In this document: in pieces, positions 32,529 to 47,500 of the stretch
Numbering within the stretch: position 1 is the first letter of the stretch
Layout: every line of letters begins with the position of its first letter
From: Calamus simplicifolius
Lineage: Eukaryota; Streptophyta; Magnoliopsida; Arecales; Arecaceae
Assembly (NCBI GenBank): GCA_900491605.1
Contig: UESW01001507.1
Coordinates: forward strand, 417,917-481,916
Direction: 5' to 3'
Length of the DNA stretch: 64,000 nt
Notes under the pieces: generated by a model
What the model was told of the DNA's origin: nothing
The model's database searches: none
What the model saw: only the letters and a program-made list of their open reading frames with translations
Translations under genes and position numbers: made by a program

Positions 32529-35500
32529 GATCCGACCGTTGCGATCGATCCGAGCCATGATCCCGATCGGCGATTATCGATCGGACCGTTGCGATCCATC
32601 CGATCGACGATCCAACGGTTGCGATCGATCCAAGCCACAATCCGGATCGGCGATGATCGATCGGACCGTTGCGATGCATCCGATCGGAGACGATCTGACG
32701 GTTGCGATCGATCCGAGCCATGATCCTGATCGGCGATGATCGATTGGAACGTTGCGATCCATCCGATCGGCGACGATCCGACGATTGCGATCGATCCAAG
32801 CCATGATTCCGATCGGCGATGATCGATCGGACCGTTGCGATGCATCCGATCAGAGATGATCCGACGGTTGCGATCGATCCGAGCCATGATCCGGATCTGC
32901 GATGATCGATCGGACCATTGCGATCCATCTGATCGGCGAAGATCTGACGGTTGCGATCGATTTAAGCCATGATCCGGATCGGCGATGATCGATCGGACCA
33001 TTGCGATCCATCCGATCGGCAACGATCGACGGTTGCGATCGATCCAAGCCATGATCCCGATCGGCGATGATCGATCGGATCGTTGCGATGAATCCGATCG
33101 AAGATGATCCGACAGTTGTGATCGATCTGAGCCATGATCCTGATCGGCGATGATCGATCGGACCGTTGCGATCCATCCGATCGGAAACGATCCGATGGTT
33201 GAGATCGATCGGAGCCATGATCCGGATCGACGATGATCGATCGGACCGTTGCGATCCATCCGATCGGCGATGATCCGACGGTTGCGATCGATCCAAGCCA
33301 TGATCCCGATCGATGATCGATCGGACCATTGCGATGCATCCGATCGAAGACGATCCGACGGTTGTGATCGATCCGATCCATGATCCTGATAGGCGATGAT
33401 CGATCGGACCATTGCGATCCATTCGATCGGAGACGATCCGACAGTTGCAATCGATCCGAGCCATGATCCTGATCGGATGATAGATCGAACCATTGCGATC
33501 CATCCGATCGAAGACGATCCGATGGTTGCGATCGATCCGAGCCATGATCCTGATCGGCGATGATTGATCGGAACGTTGTGATGCATCCGATCGAGATGAT
33601 TTGACGGTTGCGATCGATCCGAGCCATGATTTGGATCGGCGATGATCGATCGGACCATTGCGATCCTTCCGATCGGCGATGATCCGACGGTTGCGATCGA
33701 TCCAAGCCATGATCCCAATCGGCGATGATCGATCCGACCGTTGCGATCCATCCGATCGGCAATGATTCGACGGTAGCGATCGATCCAAGCCATGATCCCG
33801 ATCGGCGATAATCGATCTGAGCATTGCGATCCATCCGATCGGCGATGATCCAACGGTTGCGATCGATCCAAGCCATGATCCCGAACGGCGATGATCGATA
33901 GGACATTGCGATGCATCCGATCGGAGATGATCCGACGGTTGCGATCGATCCGAGCCATGATCCTGATTGGCGATGATCGATCGGACCATTGCGATCCATC
34001 CGATCGGAGACGATCCAACGGTTATGATCGATCGAGCCATGATTCGGATCGCGATGATCGATCGAACCATTGCGATCCATCCGATCGGCGATGATCCGAT
34101 GGTTGCGATCGATCCAAGCCATGATCCCGATCGGCGATGATCGATCGGACCGTTGCGATGCATCCGATCGGAGACGATCCGATGGTTGCGATCGATCCAA
34201 GCCATGATCCTGATCGGTGATGATCGATCGGACCATTGCGATCCATCCGATCGGCGATGATCCGACGGTTGCGATCGATCCAAGCAATGATCCTGAACGG
34301 CGATGATCGATCGGACGTTGCGATGCGTCCGATCGGAGACGATCCGACCGTTGCGATCGATCCAAGCCTTGATCCTTATCGGTGATTATCGATCGGACCG
34401 TTGCGATGCATTCGATCGGAGATGATCCGACGGTTGCGATCGATACAAGCCATGATCCTGATCGGCGATGATCGATCGAACCGTTGCGATCCATCCGATC
34501 GAAGACGATCCGACGATTGCGATCGATCGGAGCCATGATCCAGATCGGCGATGATCGATCGGACCATTGCGATCCATCCGATCGGCGACGATCCGATGGT
34601 TGCGATCGATCCAAGCCATGATCCCGATCGGCGATGATCAATCGGACCGCTGCGATGCATCCGATCGGAGATGATCCGACGGTTGCGATCGATCCGAGAC
34701 ATGATCTGGATTGGCGATGATCGATCGGACCATTGCTATCCTTCCGATCGGCGATGATCCAACGTTTGCGATCAATCCAAGCCATGATCCCGATCGGCAA
34801 TGATCGATCGGACCGTTGCGATCCATCCGATCGACAATGATCCAATGGTTGCGATCGATCCAAGCCATGATCCCAATCGGCGATGATCGATCGGACGTTG
34901 CGATGCATCCGATCGGAGGCGATTCGATGGTTGCGATCGATCCGAGCCATGATCCTGATCGGCGATGATCGATTGGACCGTTGTGATCATCCGATCGGAG
35001 ACGACCCGACGGTTGCGATCGATCGGAGCCATGATCCAGATCGGCGATGATCGATCGGACCGTTGCGATCCATCCGATCGCGACGATCCGATGGTTGCAA
35101 TTGATCCAAGCCATGATACCGATCGGAGATGATCGATCGGACTGTTGCGATGCATCCGATCGAGATGATCCGACGGTTGCGATCGATCCGAGCCATGATC
35201 CTGATCGGCGAAGATCGATCCGACCGTTGCAATCCATCCGATCGGAGACGATCCGATGGTCGCGATCGATCCAAGCCATGATCCTGATCGGCGATGATCG
35301 ATCGGACCATTGTGATGCATCCAATCGGAGATGATCCGACGGTTGCGATCGATCCGAGCCATGATCCGATCGGCAATGATCGATCGAACCGTTGCGATCC
35401 ATCGATCGGAGATGATCCGACGGTTGCGATTGATCGGAGCCATGATCCAGATCGGCGATGATCGATCGGACCATTGCGATCCATCGATCGGCGATGATCG

Positions 35501-38500
35501 ATCGGACTGTTGGATGCATCCGATCGGAGATGACCTGACGGTTGCGATCGATCCGAGCCATGATCCGGATCGACGATGATCGATCGGACCGTTGCGATCC
35601 ATCCGATCATCGATGATCCGATGGTTGCGATCGATTTAAGCCATGATCCCGATCGGCGATGATCAATCGGATCATTGTGATCCATCCGATCGGTGACGAT
35701 CCAACGGTTTCGATCGATCCAAGCCATGATCCCGATCGGCGATGATCGATCGGACCATTGCGATGCATCCGATCGGAGACGATCCGATGGTTGCGATCGA
35801 TCCGAGCCATGATCCTGATCGGCGATGATCGATCGGACCATTGCGATCCATCGATCGAAGATGATCCGACGGTTGCGATCGATCGGAGCCATGATCCGGA
35901 TCGGCGATGATCGATCGGACCATTGCAATCCATCCGATCGGCGATGATCCGATGGTTGCGATCGATCCAAGCCATGATCCCGATCGGCGATGATCGATCG
36001 GACATTGCGATAAATCCGATCGGAGATGATTCGACGGTTGCGATCGATCCTAGCCATGATCCTGATCGGCGATGATCGATTGGCCCATTGCGATCCATCC
36101 GATCGGAGACGATCCGATGGTTGCGATCGATCGGAACCATTATCCGGATAGGCGATGATCGATCGGACAATTGCGATCCAAGCTATGATCCCGATCCAAG
36201 CCATGATCCCGATCGGCGATGATCGACCGGACCTTTGCGATGCATCCAATCGGAGAGGATCCGACGGTTGCGATCGAACCGAGCCATGATCCTGATCGTC
36301 CATGATCGATCGGACCGTTGCGATCCATCAGATTGGAGACGATACGATGGTTGCGATCGATCCAAGCCATGATTCTGATCGGCGATGATCGATCGGACCA
36401 TTGCGATGCATCCGATCGGAGATGATCCGACGGTTGCGATCGATCGGAGCCATGATCTGGATCGGTGATGATCGATCGGACTGTTGCGATCTATCCGATT
36501 GACGACGATCCGACGGTTGCGATCGATCCAAGCCATGATCACGATCGGCGATGATCGATCGGACCGTTGCGATGCATCCGATCGGATGATCCGACGGTTG
36601 CAATCCATCCGAGACATGATCCGATCGGCGATGATCGATCGACCATTGCGATCCATCCGATCGGCGATGATCCAACGGTTGTGATCGATCCAAGCCATGA
36701 TACCGATCGGCGATGATCGATCGGACCATTGCGATGCATCCGATCGGAGACGATCCGACGGTTGCGATCGATCCAAGCCATGATCCCGATCGGCGATGAT
36801 CGATCGGACCGTTGCGATGCATCCGATCGGAGATGATCCGACGGTTGCGATCGATCCGAGCCATGATCTTGATCGGCGATGATCGATCGGACCATTGCGA
36901 TCCATCCGATCGAGATGATCCGATGGTTGCGATCGATCGAGCCATGATCCGGATCGGCGATGATCGATCGGACCGTTGCGATCCATCAGATCGGCGACGA
37001 TCCGACAGTTGCGATCGATCCAAGCCATGATCCCGATCGGCGATGATCGATCGGACCGTTGCGATGCATCGATCGGATATGATCCGACGGTTGCGATTGA
37101 TCCGAGTCATGATCTTGATTGACGATGATCGATCCGACCATTGCGATCCATCGATCGAAGACGATCCGATGGTTGCAATCTATCCAAGCCATGGTCACGA
37201 TACGCGATGATCGATCGACCATTGCGATCCATCCGATCGGCGATGATCCAACGGTTGCGATCGATCCAAGCCATGATTCCGATCGGCGATGATCGATCGG
37301 ACCGTTGCGATGCATCCGATCGGAGATGATCGATGGTTGTGATCGATCCGAGCCATGATCTTGATCGGTGATGATCGATCGGGCCGTTATCCATCCGATC
37401 AGAGACGATCCTACGGTTGCGATCGATCGGAGCCATGATCCGAATCGATGATGATCGATCGGACCATTGCGATCCATCCGATCGGTGATGATCCGACGGT
37501 TGCGATGGATCCAAGCCATGATCCCGATCGGTGATGATCGATCGGACTGTTGCGATACATCCGATCGAAGATGACTCGATGTTGCAATCGATCCGAGCCA
37601 TGATCCTGATCGGCGATGATCGATCGGACCATTGCGATCCATCCGATCGGAGATCATCCGACGGTTGCGATCGATCCGATCCATGATCCTAATCGGCGAT
37701 GATCGATCGGACCATTGCGATCAATCGATCGGAGATGATCCGACGGTTGCGATGATGGAGCCATGATCCGGATCGGCGATGATCGATCGGACCATTGCGA
37801 TCCATCCGATCGGCAACGTTCCGACAATTGCGTTCGATCCAAGCCATGATCCCGATCGGCGATGATCGATCAGACCGTTGCAATGCATCCGATCGAAGAT
37901 GATCCGACGGTTGCGATGGATCCGAGCCATGATCCAAATCGGCGATGATCGATCGGACCATTGCAATCCATCTGATCATCGATGATCCCATGGTTGCGAT
38001 CGATTTAAGCCATGATCCCGATCGGCGAGGATCGATTAGAGCATTGTGATCCATCGATCGGCAACGATCCAACGGTTGCGATCGATTCGAGCCATGATTT
38101 TGATCGGCGATGATCGATCGGACCGTTGCGATGCATCCGATCGAAGACGATCCAACGGTTGCGATCGATCTGAGCCATGATCTTGATCGGCGATGATCGA
38201 TTGGACCGTTGCGATCCATCCGATCGGAGATGATCCAACGGTTGCGATCAATCGGATCCATGATCCTGATCGGTGATGATCGATCGAACCGTTGCGATCC
38301 ATCCAATCGAAGATGATCCGATGGTTGCGATCGATCGGAGCCATGATCCAGATCGGTGATGATCGATCGGACCGTTGCGATCCATCCGATCGGCGACGAT
38401 CCGATGGTTGCGATCGATCAAAGCAATGATCCCGATCGGCGATGATCGATTGGACCGTTGCGATCCATCCGATCGGAGATGATCCGATGGTTGCGATCGA

Positions 38501-41500
38501 TCGGAGCCATGATCCGAATCGGCGATGATCGATCGGACCGTTGTGATCCATCCGATCGACAATGATCCGACGGTTGCGATCGATCCAAGGCATGATCTCG
38601 ATCGGCGATGATCGATCGGACCGTTGCGATGCATCGATCGGAGACGATCCGACTGTTGCGATCGATCCAAGCCATGATCCTGATCGCGATGATCGATCGG
38701 ACCATTGCGATCCATCCGATCGGCGATGATCCGACGGTTGCAATCGATCTAAGCATGATCCCGATTGTCGATGATCGATCGGACCGTTGCGAACCATCTG
38801 ATTGGAGACGATCCGATGGTTGCGATTGATTGGAGTCACGATCCTGATCGGCGATGATCGATCGAACCATTGCGATCCATCCGATCGGAGATGATCCGAT
38901 GGTTGCAATCGATCGAAGCCATGATCCAGATCGGTGATGATCGATCGGACCGTTGCGATCCATCCGATCAGCGATGATCCAACGGTTGTGATCGATCAAA
39001 GCAATGATCCCGATCGGCGATGATCGATTGGACCATTGCGATCCATCCGATCGAAGATGATCCGACGATTGCGATCGATCGGAGCCATGATCCGGATCGG
39101 CGATGATTGATCGGACCGTTGCGATCCATCTGATCAGCAACGATCTGACGGTTGCGATCGATCCAAGGCATGATCTCGATCGGCGATGATCGATTGGACC
39201 ATTGCGATGCATCAGATCGAAGACGTTCCGACGGTTGCGATCGATCCAAGCCATGATCCTGATCGGCGATGATCGATCGGACCATTGCGATCCATCCGAT
39301 CGGCGATGATCCGATGGTTGCGATCGATCTAAGCCATGATCCCGATCGTCGATGATCGATCAGACCGTTGCGATGCATCCGATTGGAGACGATCCGACCG
39401 TTGCGATCGATCCAAGCCATGATTCCGATCAGCGATTATCGATAGGACTATTGCGATGCATCCGATCGGAGACGATCCGACGGTTTCGATCGATCCGAGC
39501 CATAATCCGGATCGACGATGATCGATCGGACCATTGCGATCCATCCGATCAAAGATGATCCGATGGTTGCGATCAATTAGAGCCATGATCCGAATCAGTG
39601 ATGATCGATCGACCATTGCGATCCATCCGATCAGCAATGATCCGATGGTTGCGATTGATCCAAGCCATGATCCCGATCGGCGATGATCGATCGGACCATT
39701 GCGATGGATCCGATCGGAGACGATCCGACCATTGCGATCGATTCAAGCTATGATCCTGATCGGCGATTATCGATAGGACTATTGCGATGCATCCAATCGG
39801 AGACGATCCGATGGTTTCGATCGATCCAAGCCATGATCCTGATCGGTGATGATCGATCGGACCGTTGCGATCCATTCGATCGGAGACGATCCTACGATTG
39901 CAATCGATCGGAGCCATGATCCGAATCGGCGATGATCGATCGGACCGTTGCGATCCATCCGATCGGCGACGATCCGACGATTGCGTTCAATCCAAGGCAT
40001 GATATCGATTGGCGATGATCGATTGAACCATTGCGATGCATTAGATCGGAGTTTCGATGGTTGCGATCGATCCAAGCCATGATCCTGATCGGCGATGATC
40101 GATCGGACCATTGCGATCCATCCGATCGGCGATGATCCGATGGTTGCAATTGATCCAAGCCATGATCCCGATCGGCGATGATCGATCGGACCGTTGCGAT
40201 GCATCCGATCGGATATGATCTAACAGTTGCGATCGATCCGAGTCATGATCCTGATCGGAGATGATCGATCCGACCATTGCAATCCATCCGATCGAAGACA
40301 ATTCGATGGTTGCGATCAATCCAAGCCATGATCTCGATCCGCGATGATCGATCGGACCATTGCGATCTATCGATTGGCGACGATCCAACGGTTGTGATCG
40401 ATCTAAGCCATGATTCTGTTCGGCGATGATCGATCGACCATTGCGATGCATCCGATCGGAGATGATCTGACGATTGTGATCGATCCGATCCATGATCTTG
40501 ATCGGCGATGATCGATCGGACCGTTACGATCCATCCGATCGGAGACGATCCTATGGTTGCGATCGATCGAAGCCATGACCCGAATCGGCGATGATCGATC
40601 GGACCATTGCGATCCATCCGATCGGCGATGATCCAACGGTTGCAATGGATCCAAGCCATGATCCCGATCGGCGATGATCGATCGAACCGTTGCGATGCAT
40701 CCGATCGAAGAGATCCGACATTGCGATCGATCCAAGCCATGATCCTGATCGGCGATGATCGATCAGACCATTGCGATCCATCCGATCGGAGATGATCCGA
40801 CGGTTGCGATCGATCCGAGCCATGATCCCGATCAGTAATGATCGATTGGACCGTTGCAATCCATCCGATCGGACATGATCCGATGGTTGCGATTGATCAG
40901 AGCCATGATCCTGATCGGCGATGATCGATCGGACTGTTGCGATCCATCCGATCGGCGACGTTTCGACGGTTGCATTCGATCCAAGCCATGATCCCGATTG
41001 GCGATGATCGATCGGACCATTGTGATGCATCCGATCGAAGATGATCCGACAGTTGCGATGGATCCGAGCCATGATCCGGATCGACGATGATCGATCGGAC
41101 CATTGCGATCCATCCGATCGTCGATGATCCGACAGTTGCGATCGATTTAAGCCACGATCCCGATCGGCGAGGATCAATTAGAGCATTGTGATCCATACGA
41201 TCGGTGATGATCCAATGGTTGTGATCGATCCGAGCCATGATTCCGATCGGCGATGATCAATCAGACCGTTGTGATGCATCCGATCGAAGATGATCTGACG
41301 GTTGCGATCGATCCAAGCCATAATCTTGATCGGCGATGATCTATCGGACCGTTGCGATCCATCCGATCGGAGATGATCCGATGGTTGCAATCAATCGGAG
41401 CCATGATCCAAATCGATGATGATCGATCGGACCATTGCGATCCATCCGATCGTCGATGATCCAACGGTTGCGATCGATTTAAGCCAGGATTCGATCGGCG

Positions 41501-44500
41501 ATGATCGATCGAACCATTGCGATCCATCCGATCGGCGATGATCCAACGGTTGCAACCGATCCAAGCCATGATCTCGATCGCCGATGATCGATCGGACCGT
41601 TGTGAACTATCCAATCAGAGACGATCCGACGGTTGCGATCGATTCGAGTCATGATCCTGATTGGCGATGATCGATCGGACCATTGCGATCCATCCGATCG
41701 GAGATGATCCGATGGTTGCGATCGATCGAAGCCCTGATCCAGATCGGTGATGATCTATCAGACCGTTGCGATCCATCCGAACGGTGACGATTCGACGGTT
41801 GCGATTGATCAAAGCAATGATTCTGATCGGCGATGATCGATTGGACCATTGCGATTCATCCGATCGGAGACGATCCGATGGTTGCGATCGATCGGAGCCA
41901 TGATCCAGATCGGCGATGATCGATTGGACCATTGCGATCCATCCGATCAGCGACGATCCGACGGTTGCGATCGATCCAAGGCATTATCTCGATCGGCAAT
42001 GATCGATCAGATCGTTGCGATGCATCAGATCGAAGAAGTTCCGACGGTTGCGATCGATCCAAGCCATGATCCTGATTGGCGATGATCGATCGGACCATTG
42101 CGATCCATCCGATCAGCGATGATCCGACGGTTGCGATTGATCTAAGCCATGATCCCGATCGGCGATGATCGATTGGACCGTTGCGATGCATCCGATCGGA
42201 GATGATCCGACCGTTGCGATCAATCCAAGACATGATCCCAATAGGCGATTATCGATAGGACTATTGGGATGCATCTGATCGGAGACGATCCAACAGTTTT
42301 GATCGATCCGAGCCATGATCCTGATCGGCGATGATCGATTAGACCGTTGCGATCCATCCGATCGGAAATGATCCAATTGTTGCGATCGATCGGACCATTG
42401 CAATCCATCCGATCGTCGATGATCCGATGGTTGTGATAGATTTAAGCCATGATCCCGATCGGCGATGATCGATCAAACTATTGCGAACCATCCAATCGGC
42501 GATGATCCGAGGATTGCGACCGATCCAAGCCATGATCCCAATCGCCGATGATCGATCGGACCATTGCAAACCATCCCATCAGAGATGATCCGACGGTTGC
42601 GATCGATTCGAGTCATGATCCTAATCGGCGATGATCGATCAGACCGTTGCGATCCATCCGATCGGAGATGATCCGATGGTTGTGATCGATCGTAGCCATG
42701 ATCCAGATCAGTGATGATCGATCGAACCATTGCGATCCATCCAATCGGCGACGATTCGAGGGTTGCGATCGATCAAAGCAATGATCCCGATCGACGATGA
42801 TCGATTGGACCGCTGCAATCCATCCGATCGAAGACGATCTGACTGTTGCGATCGATCGGAGCCATGATCAGGATCATCGATGATCGATCGGACCGTTGCG
42901 GTCCATCCGATCGCGATGATTCGATGGTTGCGATCGATCCAAGGCATGATCTCGATCGGCGATGATCGATTGGACCGTTGTGATACATCAAATCGAAGAC
43001 GTTCCGACGGTTGCGATCGATCCAAGCCATGATCCTAATCGGCGATGATCGATCGGACCATTGCGAACCATCCGATCGGCGATGATCCGACGGTTGCGAT
43101 CGATCTAAGCCATAATCCGAATCGGCGATGATCGATCGGACCATTGCGATCCATCGATCGTCGATGATCCGACGGTTGCGATCAATTTAAGCCATGATCC
43201 CGATCAGCGATGATCGATCGAACCGTTGCGATCCATCCGATCGTCGACGATCCGACGGTTGCGATCGATCCAAGCAATGATCCCAATCGGCGATGATCGA
43301 TCAAACGTTGCGATGCATCCGATCGGAGACGATTCGACGATTGCAATCGATCCGAGCCATGATCATGATCGGCGATGATCGATTGGACCATTCGGATTCA
43401 TCCGATTGGAGATGATCCGACGGTTGCGATCGATCGGAGCTATGATCCTGATCGACGATGATCGATCGAATCGTTGCGATCCATCCGATCGGCGATGATC
43501 CGACGGCTGCGATTGATCAGAGCCATGATCCAGATCGGTGATGATCGATCCGACAGTTGCGATTCATCCGATCGGCGATGATCCGACGGTTGCGATCGAT
43601 CGAAATGCATGATCTTGATTGGCGATGATCGATTGGACCGTTGCGATGCTTTGGATCGAGACGTTCTAACGATTGCGATCGATCCAAGCCATGATCCTGA
43701 TCGGCGATGATCGATCGGACCATTATGATCCATCCGATCGGCGATGATCTGACGATTGTGATCGATCCAAGCCATGATCTCGATCGGCGATGATCGATCG
43801 GACCGTTGCGATGGATCCAATCGGAGACGATCCAACCATTGCAATCGATCCAAGCCATGATCCCGATCGACGATTATCGATAGGACTGTTGCGATGCATC
43901 CGATCGAGACGATCCGACGGTTTCGATCGATCCGAGCCATGATCCTGATCGGCGATGATCGATCGAACCATTGCGATCCATCCGATCGGAGATGATCTGA
44001 TGATTGCTATCGATCAGAGCCATGATCCGGATCAGAGATGATCGATCGGACCATTGCGATCCATCCGATCGGTGATGATCCGATGGATGCGATCGATCCA
44101 AGGCATGATCTCAATCGGCAATGATCGATCGGACCGTTGCGATACATCAAATTGGAGATGTTCCGATGGTTGCGATCAATCCAAGCCATGAACCTGATCG
44201 ACGATGATCGATCGGACCATTGCGATCCATCCGATCGGCGATGATCCGACGGTTTTGATCGATCTAAGCCATGATACCAATCGATGATGATCAATCGGAC
44301 CGTTGCGATCATCCGATCGGAGATGATCCGACTATTGCGATCGATCCAAGCCATGATCCTGATCGGCGATTATCGATAGGACTATTGCGATGCATCCGAT
44401 CGGAGATGATCTAATGGTTTTGATCGATCCGAGCCATGATCCTGATCGGCAATGATCGATCGGACCGTTGCGATCCATCCGATAGGAGATGATCAGACGG

Positions 44501-47500
44501 TTGCGATCAATTGGAGCCATGATCTATATCGGCGATGATGGATCATACCATAGCAATCCATCCGATCGTCGATGATCCAACGGTTGTGATCGATTTAAGA
44601 CATGATCCCGATCGGCGATGATCGATCGAACCGTTGCAATCCATCCGATCGGCGAGAATCCAATGGTTGCGATCAATTCAAGCAATGATCCCGATCGGCG
44701 ATGATCGATCGAACATTGCGATGCATCCGATCGAAGATGATTCAACGGTTGCGATCGATCCGAGCCATGATCATGATCGGCGATGATCGATTGGACCATT
44801 GCGATCCATCCGATCAGAGATGATCCGACAGTTGCGATCGATCGGAGCCATGATCCGGATCGGCGATGATCGATCGGACCGTTGCGATCCATCCTATCGG
44901 CGATGATACATCGGTTGTGATCGATCCAAGCCATGATCATGATCGATCGAACCGTTCCGATGCATCGGATCGAAGACTTTTCAACGGTTGCGATCGATCC
45001 AAGCCATGATCATGATCGGCGATGATTGATCGGACCATTGCGATCCATCCAATCGGTGATGATCCGATGGTTGCGATCGATTGGAGCCATGATTCGGATC
45101 GGCGATCATCGATCGGACCGTTGTGATCCATCCGATCAGAGACGATCCGACAGTTGCGATAGATCGGAGCCATGATCCGAATCAGCGATGATCGATCGAA
45201 CCGTTACAATCCATCCGATCGGCGACGATCCGATAGTTGCGATCGATCCAAGGCATGATCTCGATCGGCGATGATCGATCGTACCATTATGATGCATCAG
45301 ATTGGAGACGTTCCAATGGTTGTGATCAATCCAAGCCATGATCCCGATCGGAGATGATCGATCGGACCATTGCGATCCATCCGATCGGCGATGATCTGAC
45401 GGTTGTGATCGATCTAAGCCATGATCCCGATCGGCAATGATCGATCGGACCATTGCGATGCATCCGATCGAAGACAATCCGACCATTGCGATCAATCCAA
45501 GCCATGATCCCGATTGAAGATTATCGATAGGACTATTGCGATGCATCTGATCAGAGACGATCCAATGGTTTCGATCGATCTGAGCCATGATCCTGATTGG
45601 CGATGATCGATCGGACCGTTGTGATCCATCCGATCGAAGATGATCCGACGGTTGTGATCAATCAGAGCCATAATCCGAATCGGTAATGATCGATCGGACC
45701 ATTGCGATCCATCCAATCATCGATGATTTGACGGTTGCGATCGATTTAAGCCATGATCTCGATCAGCGATGATCGATCGAACCATTGCGATCCATCAGAT
45801 CGGCGATGATCCGATGGTTGCGATCGATCCAAGCAATGATCCCAATCGGTGATGATCGATCGAACATTGCGATGCATCCGATCGGAGACGATTCAATGGT
45901 TGCGATCAATCCGAGCCATGATCATGATCGACGATGAACGATTGAACCATTGCGATCCATTCGATCGGAGATGATCCAATGGTTGTGATCGATCGGAGCC
46001 ATGATTCGAATCGGCGATGATCGATTCGACCGTTGCGATCCATCCGATCGGCGATGATCCGACAGTTGCGATCGATCTAAGCCATGATCTCGATCCGCGA
46101 TGATCGATCAGACTGTTGCGATGCATCCGATCGGATATGATCCGACGGTTGCGATCGATCTGAGTCATGATCCTAATCGGCGATGATCGATCGGACCATT
46201 GTGATCCATCCGATCAGAGATGATCCGACGGTTGCGATCGATCCATGCCATGATCCCGATTTGCAATGATTGATTGGATCATTGAGATCCATCCAATCGG
46301 CGATGATCCAATGGTTGTGATCGATCCAAGCCATGATTTCGATCGGCGATGATCGATCGGATCATTGCGATGCATCCGATCGAAGACGATCCGATGGTTG
46401 CGATCGCTCCGAGCCATGATCCCGATTGGCGATGATCGATCAGATCATTGCGATCCATCCGATCGGAGTCGATCCGACGGTTGCAATCGATTGGAGCCAT
46501 GATCCAGATCGACGATGATCGATCAGACTATTGCGATCCATCCGATTAGTGATGATCCAACGGTTGCGATCGATCCAAGCCTTGATACCGATCGGCGATG
46601 ATCGATCTGACCGTTGCGATCCATCCGATCTGAGATGATCCAACGGTCGTGATCGATCTGAGGGATGATCTTGATCGGCGATGATCGATCCGACCGTTGC
46701 GATCCATCCGATCTGAGATGATCTGACGGTTGCGATTGATCCAAGCCATGATCCCGATCGGCGATGATCGATCGGACCATTGCGATCCATCCGATCGGAG
46801 ACGATCCGACGGTTGTGTTCGATCGGAGCCATGATCTCGATCGGCGATGATCGATCGACCATTGCAGTGCATCCGAACGAAGAAGATTCGATGGTTGTGA
46901 TCGATCCGAGTCATGATCCTGATCGGTGATGATCGATCCTACCATTGTGATCCATCCGATCGGAGACGATCCGACAGTTGCGATCAATCCAAGCTATGAT
47001 CCCGATCGGCGATGATCGATCGAACCTTTGCGATCCATCTGATCGGCGATGATCCAATAGTTGTGATCGATCTAAGCCATGATTCTGATCGGCGATGATT
47101 GATCGAACCATTGCGATGTATCCGATCGGAGATGATCCGATGGTTGCGATCGATCCGAGCCATGATCTTGATCGGTGATGATCGATCGGACCATTACAAT
47201 CCATCTGATCGGAGAGATCCGACGGTTGTGATTGATCGGAGCCATGATCCGAATCGGCAATGATCGATCGGACCATTGCGATCCATCCGATCGGCTATGA
47301 TCCGATGGTTGCAATGGATCCAAGCCATGATCCCGATCAGTGATGATCGATCAGACCGTTGCAATGCATCCGATCGAAGACGATCCAATGTTGTGATCGA
47401 TCGGAGCCATGATCCTGATAAGCGATGATCGATCGGACCATTGCGATCCATCCGATCGGAGACGATCTGATGGTTGCGATCGATCCGAGCCATGATCCTG

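Noticed and set aside
32504..36303. Minus-strand open frames of 438-662 codons read as a giant repetitive protein gene
   Set aside because: They coincide with the 83-bp satellite, are open in all three frames at once, have no conserved domain, and differ only by monomer variation.
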